Source: Limosilactobacillus reuteri (GTDB lineage Bacteria > Bacillota > Bacilli > Lactobacillales > Lactobacillaceae). Taken from it: a stretch of DNA of 64,000 bases. The stretch is from NCBI RefSeq assembly GCF_003072625.1, contig NZ_CP027805.1, forward strand, positions 742,001 through 806,000, in the 5' to 3' direction. The notes under the pieces are model-generated. The model did not search any database and had not been told where the DNA came from. It was given only the letters and a program-made list of their open reading frames with translations. Positions 56,905-64,000 of this stretch are shown piece by piece. Position 1 is the stretch's first letter. The number at the start of each line of letters is the position of its first letter. Both the position numbers and the translations under genes were made by a program.

Positions 56905-58092
56905 GTGAGTAAGCCAAAAATTAACACTGAAATGATTGGCGCCCTTGATTATCTTGAAAAAGAAAAGGGTATCAAGAAAGAGATTGTTATTGAAGCGTTA
57001 GAACAAGCACTTGAATCAGCCTACAAGCAAAACTATGGCGATAAGAATGGTGAAGTAGAATTCAATTCATTAACTGGTAATATTAAAGTCTACGCTGTAA
57101 AAACAATTACTGATGATGAAGAAGCAGTCGAAGCAGATAGCAACGAATTTATGAGCTTAGCAGATGCTCGCAAGCTTCCTCATGGTCAAGGTTATGATAT
57201 TGGCGATGAAATTCGCGAAGAAGTTACTCCACGTGATTTTGGTCGGATTGCTGCCCAAACTGCTAAACAAGTGGTAATGCAACGTCTCCGTGAAGAAGAA
57301 CGGAAAATTATTTGCGATAAGTACAAGACTTATGAAAATGAGATTATCACTGGTGAAGTTTCACGAGAAGATAAGCGTTTCACATACGTTGATTTAGGAG
57401 ATGGTGTAGAAGGTGCTATGGGCTTTAGAGATAAGATGCCTAATGAGCACTACCACGTCCATGATCGGATTCAAGTATATGTAACGAAAGTAAATGACGA
57501 TCGCCGGGGCCCACAAATTTTTGTTAGCCGGACTGCTCCAGAACTTTTGAAGCGATTATTTGAACGAGAAGTGCCTGAAATCAAAGATGGAACTGTCTTA
57601 ATCGAAAATATTGCTCGTGAAGCAGGCGATCGTGCTAAGGTTGCAGTATACTCAAATGATCCTAATGTTGACCCAGTTGGTACTTGTGTTGGTCCACGAG
57701 GTTCTCGTGTCCAAGCAATCGTTAATGAACTTGATGGCGAGAATATGGATATTATAGAGTACGTTAAGGATCCCGCTAAGTTTATCGCTAATGCCTTGAA
57801 CCCAGCAGAAGTACTTGATGTAATCTTTAACGAAGACAAGCCAGCAAGCGAAACTGAGGAGAGTGAAGGTGAAGGAACGACTGAAGGACAAACAGAACGT
57901 TTATGTACTGTCGTTGTTCCAGATAATCAATTATCTTTAGCCATCGGTAAGCGGGGACAAAATGCTCGTCTCGCTGCTCGTTTGACTAAGTACAAGATTG
58001 ATATCAAGTCTGAATCTGAAATGGCTAAAAATGATCAAGAATCTGAAGAAGCAGCTGATTCAGAAGAAAATATTGACAATAACGAAGAATAA
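56905..58092 (+). CDS. nusA: Transcription termination/antitermination protein NusA
   Basis: An RNA polymerase-associated factor that modulates pausing, termination and antitermination. The 395-residue protein has the N-terminal domain (ALDYLEKEKGIKKEIVIEAL), an S1 domain (TGEVSREDKRFTYVDLGDGV), and two KH domains (DPVGTCVGPRGSRVQAIVNE and VPDNQLSLAIGKRGQNARLA). A short acidic tail ends it, as usual in Firmicutes. GTG 56905 with AAAGGAGTG upstream. Confidence 0.98.
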   Translation: MSKPKINTEMIGALDYLEKEKGIKKEIVIEALEQALESAYKQNYGDKNGEVEFNSLTGNIKVYAVKTITDDEEAVEADSNEFMSLADARKLPHGQGYDIGDEIREEVTPRDFGRIAAQTAKQVVMQRLREEERKIICDKYKTYENEIITGEVSREDKRFTYVDLGDGVEGAMGFRDKMPNEHYHVHDRIQVYVTKVNDDRRGPQIFVSRTAPELLKRLFEREVPEIKDGTVLIENIAREAGDRAKVAVYSNDPNVDPVGTCVGPRGSRVQAIVNELDGENMDIIEYVKDPAKFIANALNPAEVLDVIFNEDKPASETEESEGEGTTEGQTERLCTVVVPDNQLSLAIGKRGQNARLAARLTKYKIDIKSESEMAKNDQESEEAADSEENIDNNEE

Positions 58093-58120
58093 CTAAAAAT
58101 TAAGCAGCGGGGTGAAAATA

Positions 58121-58423
58121 ATGAAAAAGAGAAAAATACCGATGCGTAAAGACATTGTTACCGGTGAAATGATGCCCAAACGGCAATTAATTCGGGTAGT
58201 TAAGAATAAGGAAAATGAAGTATCCTTAGACCCAACTGGTAAGAAGCCTGGTCGTGGAGCATATGTTGCAGTAGATGTGGATATTGCAAAGCGGGCCAAG
58301 AAAGAAAAAACTTTTGAAAAGGCTTTTCATGTTCAACTTGATGAATCATTTTATGATGAATTAATCGAGTATGCAGACCACCTACAGGCACGACAAGAGT
58401 TATTTGGTAATGATCAAAAATAA
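58121..58423 (+). CDS. ylxR: YlxR family RNA-binding protein (DUF448)
   Basis: A 100-residue protein of the YlxR/RnpM family; Bacillus members bind the RNase P RNA or nucleoid. It begins RKIPMRKDIVTGEMMPKRQL and contains DPTGKKPGRGAYVAVD, the family GRGAY motif. ATG 58121 has GCGGGGTG upstream. It overlaps ylxQ by 14 bp. Confidence 0.93.
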   Translation: MKKRKIPMRKDIVTGEMMPKRQLIRVVKNKENEVSLDPTGKKPGRGAYVAVDVDIAKRAKKEKTFEKAFHVQLDESFYDELIEYADHLQARQELFGNDQK

Positions 58424-58721
58424 AGAACAGGTCTTAAACCTCCTTGGAATCGCTCGGCGCGCCCGGCAACTTCAAAGTGGGGAAGAGATTGTCTTAAAAA
58501 ATATTCAAACTAAAAAGGCAAAGTTTGTATTCCTAGCTTCAGATGCTGGAAAAGCTAGTGCAAAAAAGATTACTGATAAATGTAAATTTTATGGCATTCC
58601 TTTTTCAACCGATTTCACTAGAGAACAGCTTAGCCAGGCAACAGGGCAAGCACGAACAGTTTTTTGTGTAATGCAATCAGGTTTTGCAAGAAAGTTTGAG
58701 GAACTACTAACTATGAGATAA
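58410..58721 (+). CDS. ylxQ: YlxQ, L7Ae-family RNA-binding protein
   Basis: A 103-residue L7Ae/L30e-fold protein conserved between ylxR and inf[28 protein letters not shown] and [22 protein letters not shown] are the family core. ATG 58410 sits within the end of ylxR. Presumed kink-turn RNA binding, function not defined. Confidence 0.93.
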   Translation: MIKNKEQVLNLLGIARRARQLQSGEEIVLKNIQTKKAKFVFLASDAGKASAKKITDKCKFYGIPFSTDFTREQLSQATGQARTVFCVMQSGFARKFEELLTMR

Positions 58722-58734
58722 GGAGTGTGAGCAT

Positions 58735-61149
58735 ATGTCCAAAGAACGAATTTATGAATTAGCTAAGGAATTAAAAATGCCTAGCAAAGACTTAGTTAAT
58801 ATGGCCAATCGGCAAGGAATGGGAGTCAAAAGTCACATGTCTTCTGTTACCCCAGATCAAGCGCAACAATTACGTCAACTTGCAAAGGGTGGACAAAAAA
58901 CAACTAATAATCAACACCAACCAGTAAAGAAAAATGATGGTCATAATAAACAAAATAACCATCAAGCACAAAATCATAATCAACACCACGATCATGATAA
59001 AGCACAAAATGAACGTCCACAAAAGAAAAATAATAACCGGCAAAATAATGGACAAAGAGATCATAATCAACACCAACCAGTAAAGAAAAATGATGGTCAT
59101 AATAAACAAAATAACCATCAAGCACAAAATCATAATCAACACCACGATCATGATAAAGCACAAAATGAACGTCCACAAAAGAAAAATAATAACCGGCAAA
59201 ATAATGGACAAAAAGATCATAATCAACACCAAAACAACGGTGGTCGGTTTGGCGGCAGCTTGAGTAACGATCAAGGTCGGAATGGCAAACGCTTTAATAA
59301 GAAAAACAAGAAGAATAAGAAACATAATAAGAATAAGCGGTTACGTGAGGTAGCTCATAAGCAACCAACTCAACGAAAAGATAAGCCGCTTCCAGAAGTA
59401 TTAGAATATACTGATGGAATGAATGCCCAAGACTTAGGAAAGATCTTACACCGCTCACCAGCAGAAATCGTTAAAAAATTATTTATGCTTGGTGTAATGA
59501 TCAACCAAAATCAGTCACTTGATAAGGATACAATTGAATTATTAGCAACTGATTACGGGATTGAGGCTAAGGAAAGGGTTCAAGTTGACGTTTCAGACAT
59601 TGATAAGATGTTTGAAGATGAACAAAATAATACTGAACATCAAGTAACGCGGCCTGCTGTTGTTACCGTTATGGGACACGTTGATCATGGTAAGACAACC
59701 TTACTTGATAAGTTACGTCACTCTCATGTTACTGAACATGAAGCGGGAGGAATTACTCAGGAAATTGGTGCTTACCAAGTTCATTATAATGATCAATTAA
59801 TTACGTTCCTTGATACGCCAGGACACGCTGCCTTTACTGAAATGCGTGCCCGAGGAGCTAATATTACTGATATCACGGTTCTCGTTGTTGCAGCTGATGA
59901 TGGGGTTATGCCTCAGACAGTTGAAGCTATTCACCACGCGCAAGCTGCCCAGACACCAATCATTGTTGCAGTTAACAAGATTGATAAACCAGGTGCAAAT
60001 CCAGATCGTGTAACTGAAGAATTAGCAAAGTACAATTTAATTCCTGAAGACTGGGGTGGAGATACAATCTTTGTTAAGATTTCTGCCAAATTTGGTAAGA
60101 ATCTTGATGAATTACTTGATATGATTCTACTTCAAGCTGAAATGCTAGAATTGAAGGCTAATCCAGAACAAAATGCGGCTGGGTCAGTTGTTGAAGCTCG
60201 TCTTGACCAAGGTCGCGGATCAGTTGCTACTGTTTTAGTGCAACAAGGAACTCTTCATGTGGGGGACCCAATTGTTGTTGGTAACACGTTTGGTCGTGTA
60301 CGAACAATGACCAATGAAAATGGGTGTCGGATTAAAGAAGCCACCCCATCTACTCCTGTTGAGATTACTGGGTTAAATGAAGTACCAGAAGCCGGGGACC
60401 GGTTTGTTGTCTTTGATGATGAAAAGACTGCTCGTGCAGCAGGTGAAGAACGGGCTAAACGTGCAATGGACAAGGAACGTCAAAAGACTTCTCACGTTAC
60501 ATTAGACAATCTTTTTGCTACTATGAAGAAAGGGCAAATGAAGACCTTACCAATTATCATTAAAGCCGATGTTCAAGGATCAGTTGAAGCTTTAAGTCAA
60601 AGTCTTCAAAAGATTAAAGTTGACGGTGTTCGTGTTGATATTATTCACCAAGCCGTTGGTGCCATTAATCAAAGTGATGTTACCTTAGCTGAAGCATCTA
60701 ATGCGGTTATCATTGGCTTTAATGTCCGTCCAACTGCCGTAGCTAAGACATTGGCTGATTCTAATAGTATTGATATCCGTCTTTACCGTGTCATTTACAA
60801 TGTAATTGAAGAAGTTGAAGATGCGATGAAGGGGATGCTTGAACCGGTATACAAGGAAGAAACAATTGGTCAAGTAGAAGTTCGTCAAATCTATAAGGCA
60901 TCAAAGGTTGGTACAATTGCCGGGGGAATGGTTACATCTGGTAAGATCACTCGTGATGCAAAGGTTCGCTTAGTTCGTGATGGCGTTGTTATTTACGAAG
61001 GTGAACTAGGTAGTCTTAAGCGCTTCAAAGATGATGTTAAAGAAGTTAAGCAGGGTTACGAATGTGGTTTGACAATCGAAAACTACAATGACATTAAAGA
61101 AATGGATGTTATTGAAGCCTACAAGATGAAAGAAGTTCCAGTTAAGTAA
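58735..61149 (+). CDS. infB: Translation initiation factor IF-2
   Basis: GTPase that recruits fMet-tRNA to the initiation complex. The 804-residue protein has an N-terminal IF2_N helix ([20 protein letters not shown]), a low-complexity Asn/Gln/His/Lys-rich linker of about 150 residues that includes a 52-residue tandem duplication, a second IF2_N ([20 protein letters not shown]), then the G domain ([44 protein letters not shown]) and domains II-IV ([51 protein letters not shown]). Function is secure. Confidence 0.98.
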   Translation: MSKERIYELAKELKMPSKDLVNMANRQGMGVKSHMSSVTPDQAQQLRQLAKGGQKTTNNQHQPVKKNDGHNKQNNHQAQNHNQHHDHDKAQNERPQKKNNNRQNNGQRDHNQHQPVKKNDGHNKQNNHQAQNHNQHHDHDKAQNERPQKKNNNRQNNGQKDHNQHQNNGGRFGGSLSNDQGRNGKRFNKKNKKNKKHNKNKRLREVAHKQPTQRKDKPLPEVLEYTDGMNAQDLGKILHRSPAEIVKKLFMLGVMINQNQSLDKDTIELLATDYGIEAKERVQVDVSDIDKMFEDEQNNTEHQVTRPAVVTVMGHVDHGKTTLLDKLRHSHVTEHEAGGITQEIGAYQVHYNDQLITFLDTPGHAAFTEMRARGANITDITVLVVAADDGVMPQTVEAIHHAQAAQTPIIVAVNKIDKPGANPDRVTEELAKYNLIPEDWGGDTIFVKISAKFGKNLDELLDMILLQAEMLELKANPEQNAAGSVVEARLDQGRGSVATVLVQQGTLHVGDPIVVGNTFGRVRTMTNENGCRIKEATPSTPVEITGLNEVPEAGDRFVVFDDEKTARAAGEERAKRAMDKERQKTSHVTLDNLFATMKKGQMKTLPIIIKADVQGSVEALSQSLQKIKVDGVRVDIIHQAVGAINQSDVTLAEASNAVIIGFNVRPTAVAKTLADSNSIDIRLYRVIYNVIEEVEDAMKGMLEPVYKEETIGQVEVRQIYKASKVGTIAGGMVTSGKITRDAKVRLVRDGVVIYEGELGSLKRFKDDVKEVKQGYECGLTIENYNDIKEMDVIEAYKMKEVPVK
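58911..59222 (+). repeat. Two-copy 156-bp tandem repeat inside infB
   Basis: 58911-59066 and 59067-59222 differ at one base only (AGA/AAA, Arg/Lys). The unit encodes 52 residues beginning [18 protein letters not shown]. It is in frame and a third partial start (NQHQNNGG) follows. It sits in the disordered linker, so copy number can vary without losing function. Confidence 0.95.
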
Positions 61150-61168
61150 AAGCTGAGGAGAGATAAAG

Positions 61169-61528
61169 ATGCCAAGTAAACAATATCGAGTAGATCGTTT
61201 AGCTCAAGAAATTCAAAAAGATGTTGATGAAATCTTGTTAAAACGTGTTCGTGATCCACGTGTACAAAACGTTACAATTACAGGTGTGGATGTTACTGGT
61301 GATCTCCAGCAAGCAACTATCTATTACAGTATCTTGTCAGATCTTGCTTCTGATGCGGAGAAGGCACAGGCTGGATTAGATAAGGCGACTGGGTTAATTC
61401 GGAGTGAATTAGGCGCACGTCTTAATATTTTTAAGACTCCAGAAATCAAATTTGTAAGAGACCAATCAGTTGCTTACGGTAGTCGAATTGATCAACTCAT
61501 TAACGACTTACACAAAAAAGAAAAATAA
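61169..61528 (+). CDS. rbfA: Ribosome-binding factor A
   Basis: A KH-fold factor for 30S 16S rRNA 5'-end maturation. The 119-residue protein begins YRVDRLAQEIQKDVDEILLK and shows RVRDPRVQNVTITGVDVTGD and LNIFKTPEIKFVRDQSVAYG. GAGGAGAG before the ATG. Standard length for Firmicutes. Confidence 0.96.
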   Translation: MPSKQYRVDRLAQEIQKDVDEILLKRVRDPRVQNVTITGVDVTGDLQQATIYYSILSDLASDAEKAQAGLDKATGLIRSELGARLNIFKTPEIKFVRDQSVAYGSRIDQLINDLHKKEK

Positions 61529-61539
61529 TTAGCAAAAGG

Positions 61540-61660
61540 GAGCGAGACAGAAGCCACTTGTGACTTCGTTTTTCGACGCGAAGCTAGCCTCTGGGAGCCC
61601 CCGCAAGCAACAATATAGGCCTCCAACGTTCGGTTCGAGCGATGGAGGCCATTGTTGTAC
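61540..61660. repeat. Intergenic repeat/hairpin region between rbfA and truB
   Basis: GGGAGCGAGACAGAAGCC opens the region. CGACGCGAAGCTAG (61574-61587) recurs from 26109-26122. CAACAATATAGGCCTCCA at 61608-61625 pairs with TGGAGGCCATTGTTG at 61643-61657. Both look noncoding; the second is a stable stem with a 17-nt loop. Confidence 0.6.
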
Positions 61661-61722
61661 TGCACTATTTGTCTTTTGTGAAAGTAACTTGACTTATATC
61701 ATAGCCCCTTGGAGGAATAACG

Positions 61723-62628
61723 ATGGATGGAATAATACCCTTATATAAAGAACGTGGGATGACTAGTTTTGCCTGTGTTAGTCGACTACGACAAATTTTA
61801 AAAACTAAAAAGATTGGTCATTCAGGAACACTTGATCCAGGTGTAGCGGGTGTTCTGCCAATTTGTGTTGGAAATGCTACCAAGGTTGTTGATTATTTGA
61901 TGCAATCAGGAAAACAATATCAAGGTGAGCTTTTAATTGGGTTTGCGACTACTACCCAAGACCTTGATGGAGACAAAATTGAAGAAAAAGTAGTTACAGA
62001 TGAAATTCCCACTAGTGAAATATTAGCAACTATGAATTCATTAACGGGGACAATAGTACAAATCCCACCGATGTACTCGGCGGTAAAAGTAAATGGAAAA
62101 AAGCTTTATGAATATGCAAGAGCTGGTGAAACTGTTGAACGGCCCAAACGGCAAGTGACTATTAGTAAATTTGAATTACTGAGCTCAAAGTATGATGAGA
62201 AAAATAAACAACAACGAATCCGCTTTAATGTTGAATGTAGTAAGGGTACTTATATTCGGACGCTTGTTGTTGACCTTGCACGTAAACTAGGGTATCCAGG
62301 AGTAATGAGTTTGTTAACGCGGTTGAAGAGTGGAGGTTTTACGCTTGATCAGACTCTAAGTTTAGACGACGTTCGCGATGCGGTAGCGACCCAAACCCTC
62401 CAGCAATACTTGTATCCCTTAGATTATGCTTTAAAGGACTATCCGCAATTAACGATTCAAGAGGCTCAATGGAAAAAGGTTCAAAATGGGGGATGGCTTT
62501 CTCCAAGTGAACTTAATACTAGCGAGAAGGAAATTGTGTTATCATTTGACGGACAAGTAAAAGCACTGTATCATTTTGATCCGAAAAATAAAATGTATAA
62601 GCCAACTAAAATGTTTGCAGTTAATTGA
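61723..62628 (+). CDS. truB: tRNA pseudouridine(55) synthase
   Basis: Makes pseudouridine 55 in the T-loop of tRNAs. The 301-residue protein has DGIIPLYKERGMTSFACVSR, the catalytic Asp in GHSGTLDPGVAGVLPI, YSAVKVNGKKLYEYAR and CSKGTYIRTLVVDLARKLG, with a PUA-like C-terminus. ATG 61723 has GGAGGA upstream. It and ribF form the conserved truB-ribF pair. Confidence 0.97.
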   Translation: MDGIIPLYKERGMTSFACVSRLRQILKTKKIGHSGTLDPGVAGVLPICVGNATKVVDYLMQSGKQYQGELLIGFATTTQDLDGDKIEEKVVTDEIPTSEILATMNSLTGTIVQIPPMYSAVKVNGKKLYEYARAGETVERPKRQVTISKFELLSSKYDEKNKQQRIRFNVECSKGTYIRTLVVDLARKLGYPGVMSLLTRLKSGGFTLDQTLSLDDVRDAVATQTLQQYLYPLDYALKDYPQLTIQEAQWKKVQNGGWLSPSELNTSEKEIVLSFDGQVKALYHFDPKNKMYKPTKMFAVN

Positions 62629-62640
62629 GGAGTGTAGGAG

Positions 62641-63588
62641 TTGCAAGTTATAAAAATTCACCATCCTTTGGAAAAAAGACTAATTCCTGCGGGGCCAATT
62701 GTACTTGCAATGGGTTTCTTTGATGGTGTTCATCGGGGACATCAAGCAGTAATCAAATGTGCCCGTGAAATTGCCCGTAAAAAAGGATTGCCGTTAGTAG
62801 TTTTAACGTATGATCATGCTCCTGGAATTGTTTATCGTCAATATAAGGGTGGCTTTAAATATTTATCAACGGTCGATAGGAAACTCGAATTACTTAATGA
62901 CCTTGATGTCGATCGGGTTTACCTAATAAGTTTTACATCGTCATTTGCAAGCCTTTCTCCTCAGCAATTTGTTGATGATTATTTGGTAGGTTTTCATGCT
63001 CAAACGGTCGTAGCAGGGTTTGATCATACTTATGGAAAAGAAGATATTGCATCCATGAAGTTGCTTCCTAAGTATGCAGCGGGACGGTTTGAAGTTGTAA
63101 CTGTGCCCAAATTTACTGAGAATGGAAGTCAAGAAAAGGTCAGTTCTCGAGAAATTCGGAAATTAATCGATACTGGTAATGTGGAAGCAGCCAACCAGGC
63201 GTTAGGGTATCCTTATCAAACAACTGGCTTAGTAGTTCATGGCTTAGCTCGTGGACGAACGCTTGGTTTTCCTACGATCAATGTTGAGCATCCGGAAGAG
63301 GAGCGAATTCCTGGGATTGGGGTCTATGCTGTCAAAGTTAAGCTCGGTAAGAAGTGGTATGACGGGATGGCAAGTGTTGGCCACAACATAACATTTGGGG
63401 ATGCTAATCAATTAACGGTTGAAATTAACTTATTTGATTTTCAACAAATGGTGTATGGCGAGGAAGTAGTTGTTCGTTGGTATCAGTACCTTCGTGGCGA
63501 AGAAAAGTTCACGGGAGCGGATGCATTAGTTGCGCAGATGAAACAAGATGAACAAAATTCCCGTCGTATTTTAGAAAAATATAAATAA
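62641..63588 (+). CDS. ribF: Bifunctional riboflavin kinase/FAD synthetase
   Basis: Phosphorylates riboflavin to FMN and adenylates FMN to FAD. The 315-residue protein has the N-terminal nucleotidyltransferase domain (MGFFDGVHRGHQAVIK, GFDHTYGKE, KVSSREIRKLID) and the C-terminal flavokinase domain (ARGRTLGFPTINVEHPEEE, IPGIGVYAVKVK). TTG 62641 has GAGGAGTGTAGGAG upstream. A terminator follows. Confidence 0.97.
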   Translation: MQVIKIHHPLEKRLIPAGPIVLAMGFFDGVHRGHQAVIKCAREIARKKGLPLVVLTYDHAPGIVYRQYKGGFKYLSTVDRKLELLNDLDVDRVYLISFTSSFASLSPQQFVDDYLVGFHAQTVVAGFDHTYGKEDIASMKLLPKYAAGRFEVVTVPKFTENGSQEKVSSREIRKLIDTGNVEAANQALGYPYQTTGLVVHGLARGRTLGFPTINVEHPEEERIPGIGVYAVKVKLGKKWYDGMASVGHNITFGDANQLTVEINLFDFQQMVYGEEVVVRWYQYLRGEEKFTGADALVAQMKQDEQNSRRILEKYK

Positions 63589-63654
63589 AAGAGGTTTGGA
63601 TTGATCTTTTGTGCCGGTAATTGCGCCATCAAGATTCATCAAACCTCTTTTTTA
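63588..63654 (+). terminator. ribF terminator
   Basis: GAGGTTTG pairs with CAAACCTC, with an inner TTGATCTT/AAGATTCA dyad, followed by TTTTTT. The same hairpin lies just after the converging - strand gene. Confidence 0.8.
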
Positions 63655-64000
63655 ATGCCGACTTCCCCGATGACTGGTAGTCTGGTTAATCTTATGAATA
63701 TTTCGTTCAAATTTGAATCCGCCATCAGTTACTAATTTGAAATGCCGCATTTTCCCATTAAAAGGCTGACCGTTTAATCGCACTGTTGTCCAGTTACGCA
63801 TAATTTCGGTCATGGAAGCAAGTGCCTTAAGTTGATTAGGATTATTCTCCTTAATGGCTTCGTCTTTAATATCTGACTGCAAGCGATAGATTAGGTTGTT
63901 ATGGTATTCTAATAGTTTATTCGTTAGGGGTGCATTACGGTATTTATTAAATAACTTCTGAATTAATAACATTGCTTCTTGAGTATTCTGGGGTTGAATA
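63652..64000 (-). CDS. Unidentified protein, 3' part (frame open to the window edge)
   Basis: On the - strand the frame runs from the right edge to TAA at 63652. The visible 115 residues have a helical, charged sequence (LIQKLFNKYRNAPLTNKLLE, IKENNPNQLKALASMTEI, MRNWTTVRLNGQPFNGKMR) and end in FERNIHKINQTTSHRGSRH. No motif I recognise. ATG 63972 is one possible start, but the frame remains open upstream so the gene may be longer. It converges on ribF and shares the terminator region. In relatives hrcA often follows ribF; here a - strand gene is seen instead. Confidence 0.5.
   Translation of the reverse strand, partial: IQPQNTQEAMLLIQKLFNKYRNAPLTNKLLEYHNNLIYRLQSDIKDEAIKENNPNQLKALASMTEIMRNWTTVRLNGQPFNGKMRHFKLVTDGGFKFERNIHKINQTTSHRGSRH

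Noticed and set aside
58870..59325. A 151-codon open frame on the - strand opposite the infB repeat
   Set aside because: It is antisense to the low-complexity Asn/His-rich linker, gives a hydrophobic repetitive protein created by base composition, and has no ribosome site.
1..64000. CRISPR array, phage module, toxin-antitoxin pair or defence system
   Set aside because: No regularly spaced repeats, no phage structural genes and no defence-type gene pairs were found. The repeats present are IS ends, terminators and the infB duplication.

Overview
This window is a 64 kb stretch of a low-GC lactic acid bacterium chromosome, most likely Limosilactobacillus reuteri or a close relative. This is inferred from gene order and protein sequence, including the heterofermenter-type core, mvaS (mevalonate route), D-lactate dehydrogenase, an ISLre2-type (UPF0236) transposase and the characteristic GAGGCTGGGAG terminator hairpins. 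Nearly all of it is core housekeeping genome on the + strand. It is interrupted by two nested insertion-sequence (IS) clusters, in holA-rpsT and tuf-tig, and by two single IS30-family elements. No CRISPR array, prophage, defence island or biosynthetic cluster is visible. I did not find a convincing undescribed multi-gene system; the interesting material is smaller in scale.

Layout. 1-4.6 kb: the end of typA, then ftsW/rodA-like, ylbG, rsmD, coaD and a PDZ/Lon-type protease. 4.6-9.1 kb: the late competence operon comEA-comEB-comEC, with comEC split by an in-frame TAA, then holA. 9.1-12.2 kb: an IS3-family element on the - strand with a second, different IS3-family element inserted in its 3' end. 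12.2-17.4 kb: rpsT(-), rpsO, an RNase J2-like gene, a TPR-like protein and tuf. 17.4-22 kb: an ISL3-type transposase(-), a second copy of the 1673-bp IS3-family element and a decayed UPF0236 transposase. 22.3-26 kb: tig, clpX, engB and a MazG-like gene. 26.2-27.4 kb: a 45-codon gene(-) and an IS30 element. 27.5-35.6 kb: uvrC, obg, rnz, a short-chain dehydrogenase, recJ and apt. 35.6-36.7 kb: a diverged second IS30 copy. 36.7-43.7 kb: a membrane-anchored protein, tRNA-Ser(CGA)(-), RNase H, mvaS, lexA(-) divergent from ynzC-yneF, plsC(-), a trmN-like methyltransferase, a GIY-YIG gene and ldhD. 43.8-64 kb: translation and cell-envelope operons rpsB-tsf-pyrH-frr, uppS-cdsA-rseP-proS-polC and rimP-nusA-ylxR-ylxQ-infB-rbfA-truB-ribF, then the edge of an unidentified - strand gene.

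How the genes work together. The right half is the usual Firmicutes block linking ribosome assembly and translation initiation (rpsB, tsf, frr, rimP, nusA, infB, rbfA, truB) with undecaprenyl and phospholipid precursor synthesis (uppS, cdsA), membrane proteolysis (rseP) and replication (polC). The middle collects DNA repair and RNA processing (uvrC, recJ, lexA, rnz, the RNase J2-like gene, RNase H). The com operon would bind and import DNA, but here the channel gene is interrupted, so natural transformation is probably impaired unless the stop is read through.

Main second-look points: the comEC nonsense codon; nested IS elements with intact A AAA AAA frameshift heptamers and a TGG-to-TAG mutation separating two copies; a 52-codon near-perfect tandem duplication in infB; a hybrid IS30-end promoter; a terminator/promoter overlap before rpsB; an SOS box at lexA/ynzC; and a recurring intergenic hairpin family.
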